DNA of 64,000 nucleotides from Flavobacterium sp. DG2-3. GTDB taxonomy: Bacteria; Bacteroidota; Bacteroidia; Flavobacteriales; Flavobacteriaceae. How positions within the stretch are numbered: position 1 is the stretch's first letter; every line of letters begins with the position of its first letter. The notes beneath the pieces are model-generated. The model saw only the letters and a list, made by a program, of their open reading frames with translations, was not told the origin of the DNA and did not search any database. A program made the position numbers and the translations under genes. Below, one piece after another: positions 33,570 to 42,666 of this stretch. The stretch spans positions 124,001 through 188,000 of the forward strand of contig NZ_JAVAMB010000006.1 in assembly GCF_030730925.1 (NCBI RefSeq). Reading direction: 5' to 3'.

Positions 33570-35063
33570 TTATCTCGCTTTAATCGCCAATCTTGGATCA
33601 TCAAAAGCATTTACTTCATCCATTGTCATTCCTAGAGCGTTTGCTACTCCTGCTCCGTATGCTGGATCGGCTTTATAGCAATTTCTAATATGACGAACTT
33701 GAATAAATTTCTGTGCTCCACCTACTTGTCCAGCGGTATTTTTAAACAAAAGCTGTTTCTTTTCTTCTGTCAGTAAGTTGAACAATAAACCTGGTTGAGT
33801 GAAATAATCGTTATCATCTTCTCTAAAATTATGCGCATAAGCATCTCCGTAAATTGCCAATGGCGGTTCTTTTAATTCTGGTGTGTCCTGCCATTCTCCA
33901 AAACTATTTGGTTCGTAGTGTTTACGGCCTCCATTATTTCCGTCAACACGCATTCCTCCATCTCTGTGGAAAGTATTATATGGACATCTCGACGCATTTA
34001 CTGGAATTTGGTAATTGTTTACTCCTAAACGGTAGCGGTGCGCATCTCCGTAAGAGAATAAACGTCCTTGAAGCATTTTGTCTGGAGAGAAACCAATTCC
34101 AGGCGGCACATGCGCTGGGTTAAAAGCCGCCTGCTCTACTTCTGCAAAATAGTTTTCTGGATTTTTGTTCAATTCGAATTCTCCAACTGGAATTAGTGGG
34201 AAATCTCCTTTTAACCAAACTTTAGTTAAATCAAATGGATGGAAACGATATGTTCTAGCTTGTTCCTCAGACATGATCTGAACAAACATTTTCCATTTTG
34301 GGAAGTTTCCTTCTTCAATAGCATCAAATAAATCTCTTTGATGGCTTTCTCGGTCTCGTCCTACTAATAAAGCAGCTTCTTCATCAGATAGATTCTCAAT
34401 TCCTTGTTGCGAAACTAAGTGGAATTTTACCCAGTGTCTTTCGTTTTGCGCATTAATAAAGCTAAATGTATGGCTTCCAAATCCATGCATTTCTCTATAC
34501 GACCTCGGAATACCTCTATCACTCATTACGATTGTAACTTGGTGTAAGGCTTCTGGTAATAATGTCCAAAAATCCCAATTGTTATCAGCACTTCTTAAAT
34601 TGGTTTTTGGATCACGTTTTACAGCATGGTTCAAGTCAGGAAATTTCATTGGGTCACGGAAAAAGAAAACTGGCGTATTATTACCTACCAAGTCCCAATT
34701 TCCTTCGTTTGTGTAAAATTTCATGGCAAAACCACGTATGTCTCTTTCGGCATCAGCAGCACCTCTTTCTCCTGCAACAGTTGAAAAACGCACAAACATT
34801 TCGGTCTTTTTACCAATTTCAGAAAATAAGTCAGCTTTTGAATATTTGGTAATATCATGTGTTACAGTAAAAGTTCCGTAAGCACCAGATCCTTTGGCGT
34901 GCATTCTTCTTTCGGGAATGACTTCTCGGTCAAAATGCGCCATCTTTTCTAAAAACCAAAAATCTTGTAATAAGACGGGTCCGCGAGGGCCAGCTGTTTG
35001 AATGTTTTGATTGTCTGGAACGGGAGTTCCTGTTGCGGTTGTTAATTTTTTGTTTGATTCCAT
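33570..35063 (-). CDS. katA: monofunctional heme catalase (clade 3, small subunit)
   Basis: 497 residues, the normal size for small-subunit catalases. It dismutates hydrogen peroxide in the cytoplasm. The distal heme side has [14 protein letters not shown] with catalytic His55 and the Asn in [11 protein letters not shown]; the proximal heme ligand Tyr lies in [31 protein letters not shown] is also typical. A minus-strand -7 box TATATTTG (35094-35087) precedes the ATG by 23 bp. Regulation by an OxyR-like factor is possible but no site was recognised. Confidence 0.96.
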   Translation of the reverse strand: MESNKKLTTATGTPVPDNQNIQTAGPRGPVLLQDFWFLEKMAHFDREVIPERRMHAKGSGAYGTFTVTHDITKYSKADLFSEIGKKTEMFVRFSTVAGERGAADAERDIRGFAMKFYTNEGNWDLVGNNTPVFFFRDPMKFPDLNHAVKRDPKTNLRSADNNWDFWTLLPEALHQVTIVMSDRGIPRSYREMHGFGSHTFSFINAQNERHWVKFHLVSQQGIENLSDEEAALLVGRDRESHQRDLFDAIEEGNFPKWKMFVQIMSEEQARTYRFHPFDLTKVWLKGDFPLIPVGEFELNKNPENYFAEVEQAAFNPAHVPPGIGFSPDKMLQGRLFSYGDAHRYRLGVNNYQIPVNASRCPYNTFHRDGGMRVDGNNGGRKHYEPNSFGEWQDTPELKEPPLAIYGDAYAHNFREDDNDYFTQPGLLFNLLTEEKKQLLFKNTAGQVGGAQKFIQVRHIRNCYKADPAYGAGVANALGMTMDEVNAFDDPRLAIKAR

Positions 35064-35271
35064 TTTGCTGATTTTTAATGTTTTATCAAATATACAAACT
35101 TATCCTTATCATATTCATAAACAAAATTGATTGTTATTATATTTTAATAATCAAAAATTATTTTACGTTACAGAAAGCTCAAAACAGCGATTCGGCAAAT
35201 CTTAACTTATGACCAACAAAGTAATAACAAAACCTTAACAGCATAAAATTGATATATGTCGGACATTTGTA

Positions 35272-35354
35272 ATGTAATAAACTGGTTATTTATTATTTTG
35301 GTTTTGGTTAGTTAAATGATGCCGGCGTCTTCGAGATGCCGGCATTCTTTTTTT
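35272..35354 (+). ncRNA. candidate small RNA, copy 1, with strong terminator
   Basis: A 58-bp block (35260-35317) is identical to 35707-35764. It begins with a -7-like GACATTTG and GTAATGTAATAAAC and contains a GT/T-rich unpaired-looking segment (GGTTATTTATTATTTTGG). It ends in a terminator in which ATGCCGGC and GCCGGCAT pair around GTCTTCGAGAT, followed by eight T residues with one C. No reading frame is present. The predicted transcript is about 80 nt. The start is estimated, not measured. Confidence 0.5.
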
Positions 35355-35399
35355 ATAAAAATTTGTTTTGTTTCAGGTTTAAGGTTTCAAGTTTTGCTT

Positions 35400-35640
35400 T
35401 ACTTTGAGCATAATTTAAACGCAAAGTTCGCAAGGTTTTTTATTTTACTTTGTCTTTAGTGAGCGTAAAGTTCGCAAAGCTTTGTGTCCTAATCTTTGCG
35501 GTGATTTAAACGCAAAGAGCGCAAAGGTTTTTAATCTTACTTTGTGTTTATAAATCGCAAAGTTCGCAAAGCTTTGCGAAAAAAAACTTTGCGAACCTTG
35601 CGTAATTCTTTGCGCTCTCTGCGGTTAAAAAACACAATCT
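35400..35640. repeat. CGCAAAGTTCGCAAAG palindromic repeats between the two sRNA copies
   Basis: Several units of ACGCAAAGTTCGCAAAG and the inverted CTTTGCGAACCTTGCG in close series. They belong to the same family as those at 18440-18830 and 19620-19945. Confidence 0.7.
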
Positions 35641-35718
35641 CACGAACATTAACTTATCTCCAACAAAGTAATAACAAGACGTTAACAGCATAATCTTGAT
35701 TTATATCGGACATTTGTA

Positions 35719-35800
35719 ATGTAATAAACTGGTTATTTATTATTTTGGTTTTGGTTAGTTAAATAAACGCCGGCGTCTTCGAGATGCCGGCATTATTTTT
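35719..35800 (+). ncRNA. candidate small RNA, copy 2, with strong terminator
   Basis: Same 58-bp block as copy 1 with the same terminator core GCCGGCGTCTTCGAGATGCC plus a T run. The link between block and stem differs (AAATAAAC against AAATGAT), as does the sequence upstream of -50. About 35 bp immediately upstream are also similar in both (CAACAAAGTAATAACAA). The conserved part thus covers promoter, transcript and terminator. Confidence 0.5.
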
Positions 35801-35823
35801 TGACAAAAGTTTGGTTTATTTTG

Positions 35824-36030
35824 TTTCAGGTTTAAGGTTTCAAGTTGCTTTTCTTTGAACATAATTAACCGCAAAGCACACAAGTTTTTAATTTTACTTT
35901 GTTTTAGAAAACGCAAAGGTTCGCAAAGCTTTGTGTAAAAAACTTTGCGAACCTTGCGTAAACTCTTTGCGCCCTTGCGGTTAAATCATCGCATCGTGAA
36001 GCAGCTTGAAACTTGAAACTAAAAAACCTG
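35824..36030. repeat. nested inverted repeat of about 200 bp before the BtuF-like gene
   Basis: Outer arms are GTTTCAGGTTTAAGGTTTCA-type sequence at the left and CTTGAAACTTGAAACTAAAA followed by ACCTGAAAC at the right. Inner arms are AACCGCAAAGCACACAAG and CCTTGCGGTTAAA. Related arms occur at 35370-35400, 36835-36860 and 36970-37015. With the sRNA copies this fills the 970-bp gap 35064-36033. Confidence 0.65.
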
Positions 36031-36033
36031 AAA

Positions 36034-36834
36034 CTATTTTTTTAGCCTTTCGTGAAGCAGTTTAAAATAAGCAAAAGCCTTTAATAATCTGCTTCCATGC
36101 CATGAGAACATTTCTCCATCTACGAAAATGGTTTTGGCGTGATGCGTAAATCTTCCGATTTCAAAAGCATCTTCTTCTTTAAAAGGATACGGCTCTGAAG
36201 AAAGAAAAACAATATCAGGATCGCCTTCGAGACGCATTTTCTTTAACTCAATTTCAGGATAACGGCCTTTGTCTTCGTATATATTTTTAAAATGATTCAG
36301 TTTTAGCAATTCATTTATATAAGTGTCTTTTCCTGCAACCATATAAGGATCTTTCCAAATAAAATAAGCCGCTTTCTTTTCCTTTATATCTTGAACATAA
36401 TTTTTGAAATCGCTCAAGGCGAAAGCCAGTTTGTTATTCCACTTTTGCGCTTCGGTTCTGCAATTGAATAATTGACCGAAATCTGAAATCATTTGAAAGT
36501 TATCTTCTATTGTCACAATATTTGTTACCCAAACTGGACAAATTGCGCTCAGTTGAGCTACAATTTCTTCTGTGTTTTCTTCTTTATTACAGATAATAAT
36601 GTCTGGTTCTAGAAGTTTTATTTTCTCGAAATGAATCTTCTTAGTCCCTCCTACAATCTTTTTGGTTGATTTAAAATAAAACGGATGCACACAAAACTTC
36701 GTTATTCCGATAATTTTTTCTTCCAGACCTAAATCATATAATAATTCTGTTTGCGAAGGAACAAGTGAAATAATGCGTTTTGGAGTATTTTCAAAGGAAT
36801 GAATAGTTCCAAGCTGGTCGATGATTTGTTTCAT
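36034..36834 (-). CDS. BtuF-like helical-backbone metal/cobalamin receptor without signal peptide
   Basis: 266 residues of the periplasmic-binding-protein class III fold: RIISLVPSQTELLYDLGLEEKI, GGTKKIHFEKIKLLEPDIII, KAAYFIWKDPYMVAGKDTYINELL, PEIELKKMRLEGDPDIVFL and FSWHGSRLLKAF. The fold binds cobalamin, heme or siderophores for an ABC importer. No signal peptide or lipobox is seen and no permease or ATPase is adjacent, so it may be cytoplasmic. Stand-alone BtuF-like proteins of this kind occur in Bacteroidota; a link to the B12 enzyme IcmF at 25.4-28.8 kb is only conjecture. Confidence 0.85.
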   Translation of the reverse strand: MKQIIDQLGTIHSFENTPKRIISLVPSQTELLYDLGLEEKIIGITKFCVHPFYFKSTKKIVGGTKKIHFEKIKLLEPDIIICNKEENTEEIVAQLSAICPVWVTNIVTIEDNFQMISDFGQLFNCRTEAQKWNNKLAFALSDFKNYVQDIKEKKAAYFIWKDPYMVAGKDTYINELLKLNHFKNIYEDKGRYPEIELKKMRLEGDPDIVFLSSEPYPFKEEDAFEIGRFTHHAKTIFVDGEMFSWHGSRLLKAFAYFKLLHERLKK

Positions 36835-36859
36835 GTTTCAAGTTTATTTTTGTTTCAAG

Positions 36860-36996
36860 TTATTGGAGTGTCAACTTAACCGCAAAGTCCGCAATGGTTT
36901 CGCAAGGTTCGCAAAGAAATAACTTTTGCGTTCTTAGCGTAAAACCTTTGCGGACTTTGCGGTTAGATTATGTTCAAAATAAAGCAAACTTGAAAC
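36860..36996. repeat. CGCAAAG/CTTTGCG palindromic repeat before pyrF stop
   Basis: AACCGCAAAGTCCGCAATGG pairs with CCTTTGCGGACTTTGCGGTT. It separates the BtuF-like gene from pyrF and may act as a transcription boundary. Confidence 0.6.
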
Positions 36997-36997
36997 T

Positions 36998-37825
36998 TTA
37001 AACTTGAAACTTTAAACCAATAATCTCTTCCATTTCTTGCTGTACTTTCAAAGCTTCTTCTCTAGCTTTTTCAGCAAAATCAGTTCCTTTAGAAGCGTAG
37101 ATAATTCCTCGTGCAGAATTTACCAAAAGACCAACTTTATCGTTCATTCCGTATTTGCATACTTCAGACAAACTTCCGCCTTGCGCTCCAATTCCAGGAA
37201 CCAATAAGAAACTGTCGGGAACAATTTTTCTAATTTCTGTAAAATATTCTGCTTTTGTTGCACCAACAACATACATCAGGTTTTCGCTGTTTTTCCATGT
37301 TTTAGAAGTCTCCAAAACTTGTTTGTACAATTCCTTTCCGTTTGTTGTTAAAGTCTGAAAATCGAAAGCACCTTCGTTAGAAGTTAATGCTAACATTATG
37401 GTATGTTTATTTTCGAAAGCCAGAAAAGGCTCTACCGAATCTTTTCCCATATAAGGAGCAACCGTTACACTATCAAAATTCAAATCTTCAAAAAAAGCTT
37501 TCGCATACATGCTAGACGTATTTCCGATGTCGCCACGCTTTGCATCTGCAATCGTAAAAATATCAGGATAATTTTCGTTGATATAATTGATTGTTTTTTG
37601 CAGAGACATCCATCCTTTTATTCCGTATGCTTCAAAAAAAGCGGTGTTTGGCTTGTAACCAACTGTTAGATCGTGTGTAGCATCGATTATGGCTTTATTA
37701 AACTCAAAAATCGGATCTTCGGTTTCTAATAAATGCTGTGGAATCTTTGCTAAATCAGGATCTAAGCCAACGCATAAAAATGATTTTTTATGAAGAATTT
37801 GTTCGTGTAGTTGTTGTGTTGTCAT
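36998..37825 (-). CDS. pyrF: orotidine 5'-phosphate decarboxylase
   Basis: 275 residues; PyrF converts OMP to UMP, the last step of pyrimidine synthesis. Length and motifs fit the type 2 subfamily: [10 protein letters not shown] (residues 16-25), [14 protein letters not shown], the catalytic tetrad motif [11 protein letters not shown] with Asp94, Lys96 and Asp99, and the phosphate-binding [13 protein letters not shown] minus-strand -7 box TAATTTTG lies at 37853-37846, 20 bp before the ATG. The gene is monocistronic. Confidence 0.95.
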   Translation of the reverse strand: MTTQQLHEQILHKKSFLCVGLDPDLAKIPQHLLETEDPIFEFNKAIIDATHDLTVGYKPNTAFFEAYGIKGWMSLQKTINYINENYPDIFTIADAKRGDIGNTSSMYAKAFFEDLNFDSVTVAPYMGKDSVEPFLAFENKHTIMLALTSNEGAFDFQTLTTNGKELYKQVLETSKTWKNSENLMYVVGATKAEYFTEIRKIVPDSFLLVPGIGAQGGSLSEVCKYGMNDKVGLLVNSARGIIYASKGTDFAEKAREEALKVQQEMEEIIGLKFQV

Positions 37826-37856
37826 ATTGTGTTTTGCTTGTGCGGCAAAATTACAA

Positions 37857-37965
37857 AATGATAATTAGAAAATGTGCCAATTAAATAATTAGATAATAAA
37901 TATAGAGATGTCTTTAAATCAATTTCCAATTGACACATTATCTAATTTTCTAATTAACATTGAAT
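37857..37965. repeat. inverted repeat upstream of pyrF and dps
   Basis: AATTAGAAAATGTGCCAATT at the left and CAATTGACACATTATCTAAT with TTTCTAATTA at the right form a long AT-rich stem in the divergent pyrF/dps space. The type recurs in flavobacterial genomes. Confidence 0.55.
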
Positions 37966-38047
37966 TCCTACAACATCTATTAAAAATTGTGTAAAGCGAA
38001 AAAACTCTTGAAAAGTATCTTTGAAAAACAACATTAAAAATACAATT

Positions 38048-38521
38048 ATGAGCCCAAATATCGGAATTACGCCAAAAAACTTAAAAAAGAGCGCTTCTAT
38101 TCTTGCCACGATTTTATCTAACGAGATGACATTATATGTAAAAACGAGAAAATTTCACTGGAATATTTCTGGAAATAGTTTTATGGAACTTCACAAATTG
38201 TTTGAAGAACAATATCGCATTCTGGAAGCAAATATTGATGAAGTCGCAGAACGCATTAATCAATTAGGAGAAAAAACAATTGGTACAATGAAAGAGTTTA
38301 TAGACAATTCTACCATAAAAGAATCTCCAAAAGAATATGCTTCGCAAAAAAATATGCTATCTGAACTTTTAGAAAATCACGAACAGCTTATAACAGAATT
38401 TAGAGGTTATCTCCCTGTTTTTGAAGACGAAACCAACGATGCCGGTTCTGCAGATTTTGTAACTGGATTGTTGCAGCAACACGAAAAAATGGCTTGGATT
38501 CTGAGAAGATATCAGGAGTAG
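38048..38521 (+). CDS. dps: Dps-type ferritin-like DNA-protection protein
   Basis: 157 residues from ATG 38048 (MSPNIGITPKNLKKS). A TTG nine codons upstream lies inside the -7 box TATCTTTG (38016-38023) and is not the start. The four-helix ferritin fold has the Dps dinuclear-site residues: VKTRKFHWNISGNSFMELHK, EQYRILEANIDEVAERINQLG. Dps stores iron and protects DNA during oxidative or starvation stress. It starts a stress island that continues with csbD 106 bp later. Confidence 0.93.
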   Translation: MSPNIGITPKNLKKSASILATILSNEMTLYVKTRKFHWNISGNSFMELHKLFEEQYRILEANIDEVAERINQLGEKTIGTMKEFIDNSTIKESPKEYASQKNMLSELLENHEQLITEFRGYLPVFEDETNDAGSADFVTGLLQQHEKMAWILRRYQE

Positions 38522-38627
38522 TTTTCAAAAAAATGAAAATTATGCAACAGTCAGAAAAATAAATGTAACAGAAAGCTGGCAGATAAATTGCAATTTTACA
38601 ATACAAATAAATATAAAAAGAGACATC

Positions 38628-38813
38628 ATGAATACTACAGAAATAAAAGGAAACTGGAATGAGTTAAAAGGAAAATTAAAGCAAAAATATGCTGAATTAA
38701 CAGATGACGATTTGATGTTTGCTGAAGGAAAAGAAGACGAAATGTACGGAAGACTTCAGCAGAAACTGGGAAAAACAAAAGAAGAATTTCATCAAATCCT
38801 GTCAGATTTGTAA
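38628..38813 (+). CDS. CsbD family stress protein
   Basis: 61 residues, the usual size for CsbD: MNTTEIKGNWNELKGKLKQ, KYAELTDDDLMFAEGKEDEM and YGRLQQKLGKTKEEF. CsbD proteins are small, hydrophilic, helical and induced by general stress; molecular function is unknown. The gene is followed by a strong terminator, so it may be co-transcribed with dps or alone. Confidence 0.93.
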   Translation: MNTTEIKGNWNELKGKLKQKYAELTDDDLMFAEGKEDEMYGRLQQKLGKTKEEFHQILSDL

Positions 38814-38835
38814 ATCCTTGCAACTCAATCAGGGA

Positions 38836-38872
38836 AATACCGTCTAGTAAAAATATTAGACGGTATTTTTTT
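38836..38872 (+). terminator. terminator after csbD
   Basis: AATACCGTCTA and TAGACGGTATT pair and run into seven T residues. Confidence 0.88.
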
Positions 38873-38970
38873 GAAAAAATTATTTTAAAATCACATTTAC
38901 TTGTAATTCTATATCATTTAAAAGCAAAAACAACAAATAAAATAAGTATCTTTAACCAAATTTCTATAAA

Positions 38971-39522
38971 ATGAAACTATTTATAAAGTTCGACATTAAC
39001 ACTATTTGCTCTCTTTATTTAAAACAAAACCTGGAACAAAATAATATAAATTTTACTACTCTGGGATTTGGCGAAATTGAGATTGAAGACAATCTTGATG
39101 CCGAAGCACTGGAGAATTTAAAAACCAATTTGGCTCCGTGCGGTTTTGAAGTAGTTGAAAATCAAAAAAGTGTCTTGGTTCAAAAAATAAAAGATGCTAT
39201 TATTGAGCTTGTATTTATGGATGACAACAATAATTACAAAAGTTCTGTGTTTTTGGCAGAGAAGCTAAATCACAGTTACGGATATTTATCTAATGTTTTC
39301 TCTGAAGTAACATACTCTTCTATTGAAAACTTTATTATTTTGCAGAAAATTGAAAGAGCAAAACAGCTAATTATTATCAACGAAATGAGTTTGACCGAAA
39401 TTGCTTTTTTACTAAATTACTCTAGTGTTGCGCATTTGAGTACGCAGTTTAAAAACACGACCGGAATTACGCCGTCTGCTTTTCAGAGAATTATTAAGAA
39501 ACGAAGAGAAAATTTAAAATAA
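38971..39522 (+). CDS. small AraC-type regulator of the stress/envelope island
   Basis: 183 residues. The C-terminal half is an AraC double HTH: SVFLAEKLNHSYGYLSNVFSE, IENFIILQKIERAKQLI and SLTEIAFLLNYSSVAHLSTQF. The first 80 residues (MKLFIKFDINTICSLYLKQN, GFGEIEIEDNLDAEALENL) form a small alpha/beta domain, not the usual cupin sensor. A -7-like TATCTTTA lies about 20 bp upstream. It is 21 bp ahead of a response regulator and apparently in one operon with it and a histidine kinase, so it may be their output or target. Confidence 0.88.
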   Translation: MKLFIKFDINTICSLYLKQNLEQNNINFTTLGFGEIEIEDNLDAEALENLKTNLAPCGFEVVENQKSVLVQKIKDAIIELVFMDDNNNYKSSVFLAEKLNHSYGYLSNVFSEVTYSSIENFIILQKIERAKQLIIINEMSLTEIAFLLNYSSVAHLSTQFKNTTGITPSAFQRIIKKRRENLK

Positions 39523-39543
39523 AACCCAAATACCACGATCAAA

Positions 39544-39993
39544 ATGCAAAAAAACGCATTACACATTTTATTGGCCGATGATGATGAAGATGACCGTCTT
39601 TTTTTTAAAGATGCGTTTGAAGAAATAAAAATACAGACAAACGTAAATTTTGTTCATGACGGAATGCAGTTGATGGATCATTTAATGAACCCAGACAATA
39701 AACTTCCAGATATTTTGTTTCTAGATTTGAACATGCCTAAGAAAACAGGTAAGGAATGTTTGATTGAAATCAAAAAAACGGACCATTTAAAAGATATAAT
39801 TATTGCCATTTACTCTACCTCTTCTTCTGAAGAAGATATTGAAGATACATTTATTCAAGGCGCTAATATTTACATCAAAAAGCCAAGCGATTTCAATACA
39901 TTAAAAAAAATAATTAATGAAGTCGTGACTGTTAACTGGCATTATCATACCTCTGGATTAAACCGTGATAATTTCTTGCTGCGACTAAAATAA
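39544..39993 (+). CDS. single-domain response regulator
   Basis: 149 residues, receiver domain only: acidic pocket ADDDEDD (residues 11-17), phospho-acceptor Asp61 in FLDLNMPKKTG, Ser91 and Lys113 in IKKPSD. There is no DNA-binding output domain, so it signals by protein contact. The sequence is of the cyanobacterial Rcp1-like type commonly paired with PAS kinases. The 10-bp gap to the following histidine kinase indicates a cognate pair. Confidence 0.93.
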   Translation: MQKNALHILLADDDEDDRLFFKDAFEEIKIQTNVNFVHDGMQLMDHLMNPDNKLPDILFLDLNMPKKTGKECLIEIKKTDHLKDIIIAIYSTSSSEEDIEDTFIQGANIYIKKPSDFNTLKKIINEVVTVNWHYHTSGLNRDNFLLRLK

Positions 39994-40003
39994 GAGCATA
40001 CCA

Positions 40004-41788
40004 ATGAAATGGATACCAAATTTTAATTCTTCAAACTCTTTGAGAGTTATTTTTGTAATCGCAGTTTTCATTCTGTTATTTCTATCTTCCATTGCTTACA
40101 AACATAATCAGGACTTGAATGAATCAAGCAAACTGGTTATGCATACTTACGAAATTAACATACAGCTCGAACGACTGATGTCGGCGATAAAAGATGCAGA
40201 AACGGGCCAGCGAGGATATATTATCACTCGCAATGCCCGTTTTTTAACGCCTTATATTTATTCGCGCGACAAGGTAAATACTTCTTTCATTACCTTAAAA
40301 AAACTTACTGCCGACAATAAGGAACAGCAAGAAAACCTGCAGAAACTTTTTAAACTCATTACGCAGCGTTTCGTTTCTTTTGAAAATTGTTTAAAGTATA
40401 GCGATCCTAAAACTTACGACAAAAGAAAGTTGGACAATCACATGTTTGGCGGCAGGATTTTAATGGAAAACATCCGTTTTAAGGTCGACGAAATGAACGA
40501 TATTGAAAAAACATATCTCAAAAAAAGACTTAAAATTTACGATGACGAAATTTCATTAAGTCCGCTTTTTTCTATTTCGCTATTCTTAGTTGCCTTAAGT
40601 TTCATATTACTAGCTTATAGACAAATAAGCCGTGATTTTGAGCGTTTAAAAGTATTTAATAAAAGACTTTTAATCTCTAGCGGTTTAATTTCTGAATCTG
40701 AAAGCATTGGTAAATTCAGCACTTGGCAATGGGATTTAGATTCTGATAAAATAGATTTTTCAGACAATCAGTTCCGATTATTGGGTCTTGAACCAAAATC
40801 TTTTGCTCCAAATAAAGCGACACTTCTTAAATATGTTCACCCAGATGATAAAGAATCTGTGGCTAAGGCAATAGATGGCATTATAGACAAGAAACATCTT
40901 CCGTTTGTATACTATAAAATTATACGCCCAGATTTTGAAGTCCGTTACTTTAAAACAACAGGAAAATTAGTAATCGACCAGCAAGGCAGTAAAATTTTGC
41001 TTGGAATTAATTTTGATATTACAGACGAGCATCTTCTTAATATCGAACTTCAGGAACGTAATAAAGAGTTGGAAAAAAGCAATAAAGAATTGGCTTCTTT
41101 TAACCACGTAGCCAGTCATGATTTGCAAGAACCGCTTAGAAAAATACAGACTTTTATTTCGAGAGTTTCTGACGCCGATAAAGAAGTAATGTCTGAAAGC
41201 GGCAAAAATTACATCACAAAAATTGAAAGTTCGGCAAAAAGAATGCGCGTGTTGATAGACGATCTTCTTTTATTTTCGAGAACGAATACGACCAAAAAAG
41301 AATTTATTAAAGTAAACTTGAATGAACTCTTAAATAATGCCGAATCTGAACTGGCAGAAATGATAGAAGAAAAGAAAGCGGTTATTACGGCTCCAAAACT
41401 TCCTAAACTTTCTGTAATTCCGTATCAGATCGAACAGCTTTTTATCAATTTAATTGGAAACTCGCTAAAATACAGCCAGCCCGATATTAGACCAGAAATA
41501 TCCATTTCTAGCGAAAAAGTAAACTCTTCTGATTATCCAGAAATTTTAGAACAGTCTGTTAAGAAGTTCCATAAAATTACTTTTACAGATAACGGAATGG
41601 GATTTGACCCGCAGTTTAAAGAAACAATTTTCATTCTTTTTCAGCGTCTTCATTCCAAAACAGATTATCCTGGAACCGGAATCGGATTAGCGATCTGCAA
41701 GAAGATTGTCGAAAACCATAAAGGACATATTACAGCCGATAGTACTTTAGGCAAAGGATCTGTGTTTACTGTATTTCTTCCTGATTAA
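40004..41788 (+). CDS. CHASE3-PAS hybrid-free sensor histidine kinase
   Basis: 594 residues: TM1 at 13-31, periplasmic CHASE3 domain at about 38-180 (MSAIKDAETGQRGYIITRN is its signature), TM2 at 187-205, a PAS domain at about 238-345 (WQWDLDSDKIDFSDNQFRLLG), coiled linker, then HisKA with phospho-His372 (FNHVASHDLQEPLRK) and HATPase_c with NLIGNSLKYS, DNGMGFD and GTGIGLAICKKIV. It resembles phytochrome-like kinases that lack the chromophore domain. CHASE3 senses unknown extracytoplasmic signals. It likely phosphorylates the preceding response regulator. Confidence 0.94.
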   Translation: MKWIPNFNSSNSLRVIFVIAVFILLFLSSIAYKHNQDLNESSKLVMHTYEINIQLERLMSAIKDAETGQRGYIITRNARFLTPYIYSRDKVNTSFITLKKLTADNKEQQENLQKLFKLITQRFVSFENCLKYSDPKTYDKRKLDNHMFGGRILMENIRFKVDEMNDIEKTYLKKRLKIYDDEISLSPLFSISLFLVALSFILLAYRQISRDFERLKVFNKRLLISSGLISESESIGKFSTWQWDLDSDKIDFSDNQFRLLGLEPKSFAPNKATLLKYVHPDDKESVAKAIDGIIDKKHLPFVYYKIIRPDFEVRYFKTTGKLVIDQQGSKILLGINFDITDEHLLNIELQERNKELEKSNKELASFNHVASHDLQEPLRKIQTFISRVSDADKEVMSESGKNYITKIESSAKRMRVLIDDLLLFSRTNTTKKEFIKVNLNELLNNAESELAEMIEEKKAVITAPKLPKLSVIPYQIEQLFINLIGNSLKYSQPDIRPEISISSEKVNSSDYPEILEQSVKKFHKITFTDNGMGFDPQFKETIFILFQRLHSKTDYPGTGIGLAICKKIVENHKGHITADSTLGKGSVFTVFLPD

Positions 41789-41867
41789 ATTTTAAATACC
41801 CAATCACATAAATAGAATCTCTATTATTGTAAGAAAAAAATCTTTCCATTTTTATACGATTAAGAAA

Positions 41868-41906
41868 AAGAAATTATAGTCAAATCTGTAATTTCTTTTT
41901 TTTTTG
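41868..41906 (+). terminator. terminator after the histidine kinase
   Basis: AGAAATTATAG and CTGTAATTTCT pair and are followed by ten T residues; it separates the regulatory operon from the envelope gene run. Confidence 0.75.
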
Positions 41907-42060
41907 CTCTAAACAAAAACCTTTTAAAGCATTGATTTTAAAAGGATAAAACCAAAATACAATTCTATTATGGGAATTATATAACGTTTCATTTTTATGC
42001 TGTAAAGGAAAATCTTTCATTCGTTAGCATCTTTGTAATGTAATACTTTATGAAGTAATA

Positions 42061-42630
42061 ATGAAAGTAATTCCCCCCATGAAGACTGCTTATTTTAAAG
42101 TCTTTTTTTCATTCTTGTTAGTTATTTGCATCACGTCTTGCAGAAAAATTAATCCGATTGAAAATACTTTGAAAAACCAGGCTTTTGCAAAAAATGAAAG
42201 AGAAGAAACAGAAGTATTCTTTTTTATTTCAACGGCGAATATTACTAAATCAATTATTTCAAAAAGTCAAATTGCACAGCAGAAAAGTTCAGATATAATT
42301 GTTCAGGAATTAAGCAAAAGAATCGAAGTTCAAGAAAACCAATTGTTGGAAGAACTTAACAAAATGGCCACATCTAAGCTCATTGTCATTACTGAAATAA
42401 ACGCCACGCACAAACGAGACCTGTACAACCTCATTGATGCTAACGGCAACGATTTTAATACTATTTATTTGGATGCCGTTTCAGAAGGAATATGCGACCA
42501 GATTGAGCTGCTTGAGACCATTTCTAGAGAAACAAACGACAAAGCAATTCTCGAATTTGTTCTTAGATTTTTGCCCGAACAATATAAACTCTTACGAGAG
42601 ACTGAAAGATTAAAAAAACAAAATGAATAA
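42061..42630 (+). CDS. DUF4142-like lipoprotein
   Basis: 189 residues from 42061, or 183 from the second ATG at 42079, which directly starts the lipoprotein signal MKTAYFKVFFSFLLVICITSC and is the more likely start. The mature part is a helical bundle resembling DUF4142/ferritin-like-fold proteins (FISTANITKSIISKSQIAQQK, ELSKRIEVQENQLLEELNKMA, FNTIYLDAVSEGICDQIELLE). Function is unknown; such proteins are associated with envelope stress. CATCTTTG at 42029-42036 is a probable -7 box. It opens a run of six or seven small same-strand genes. Confidence 0.75.
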   Translation: MKVIPPMKTAYFKVFFSFLLVICITSCRKINPIENTLKNQAFAKNEREETEVFFFISTANITKSIISKSQIAQQKSSDIIVQELSKRIEVQENQLLEELNKMATSKLIVITEINATHKRDLYNLIDANGNDFNTIYLDAVSEGICDQIELLETISRETNDKAILEFVLRFLPEQYKLLRETERLKKQNE

Positions 42631-42666
42631 ACGCCTATTATCTATCTATTAACTAAATTATTTATC

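Noticed and set aside
36034..36834. A cobalamin riboswitch before the BtuF-like gene or icmF
   Set aside because: No B12-box-like conserved sequence or multi-helix leader could be recognised in either upstream region; the BtuF-like gene has only short repeat DNA upstream.
37981..38047. Extended Dps start at the TTG 38021
   Set aside because: This codon is part of the -7 box TATCTTTG, so it would lie upstream of the transcript; the ATG at 38048 fits Dps lengths.
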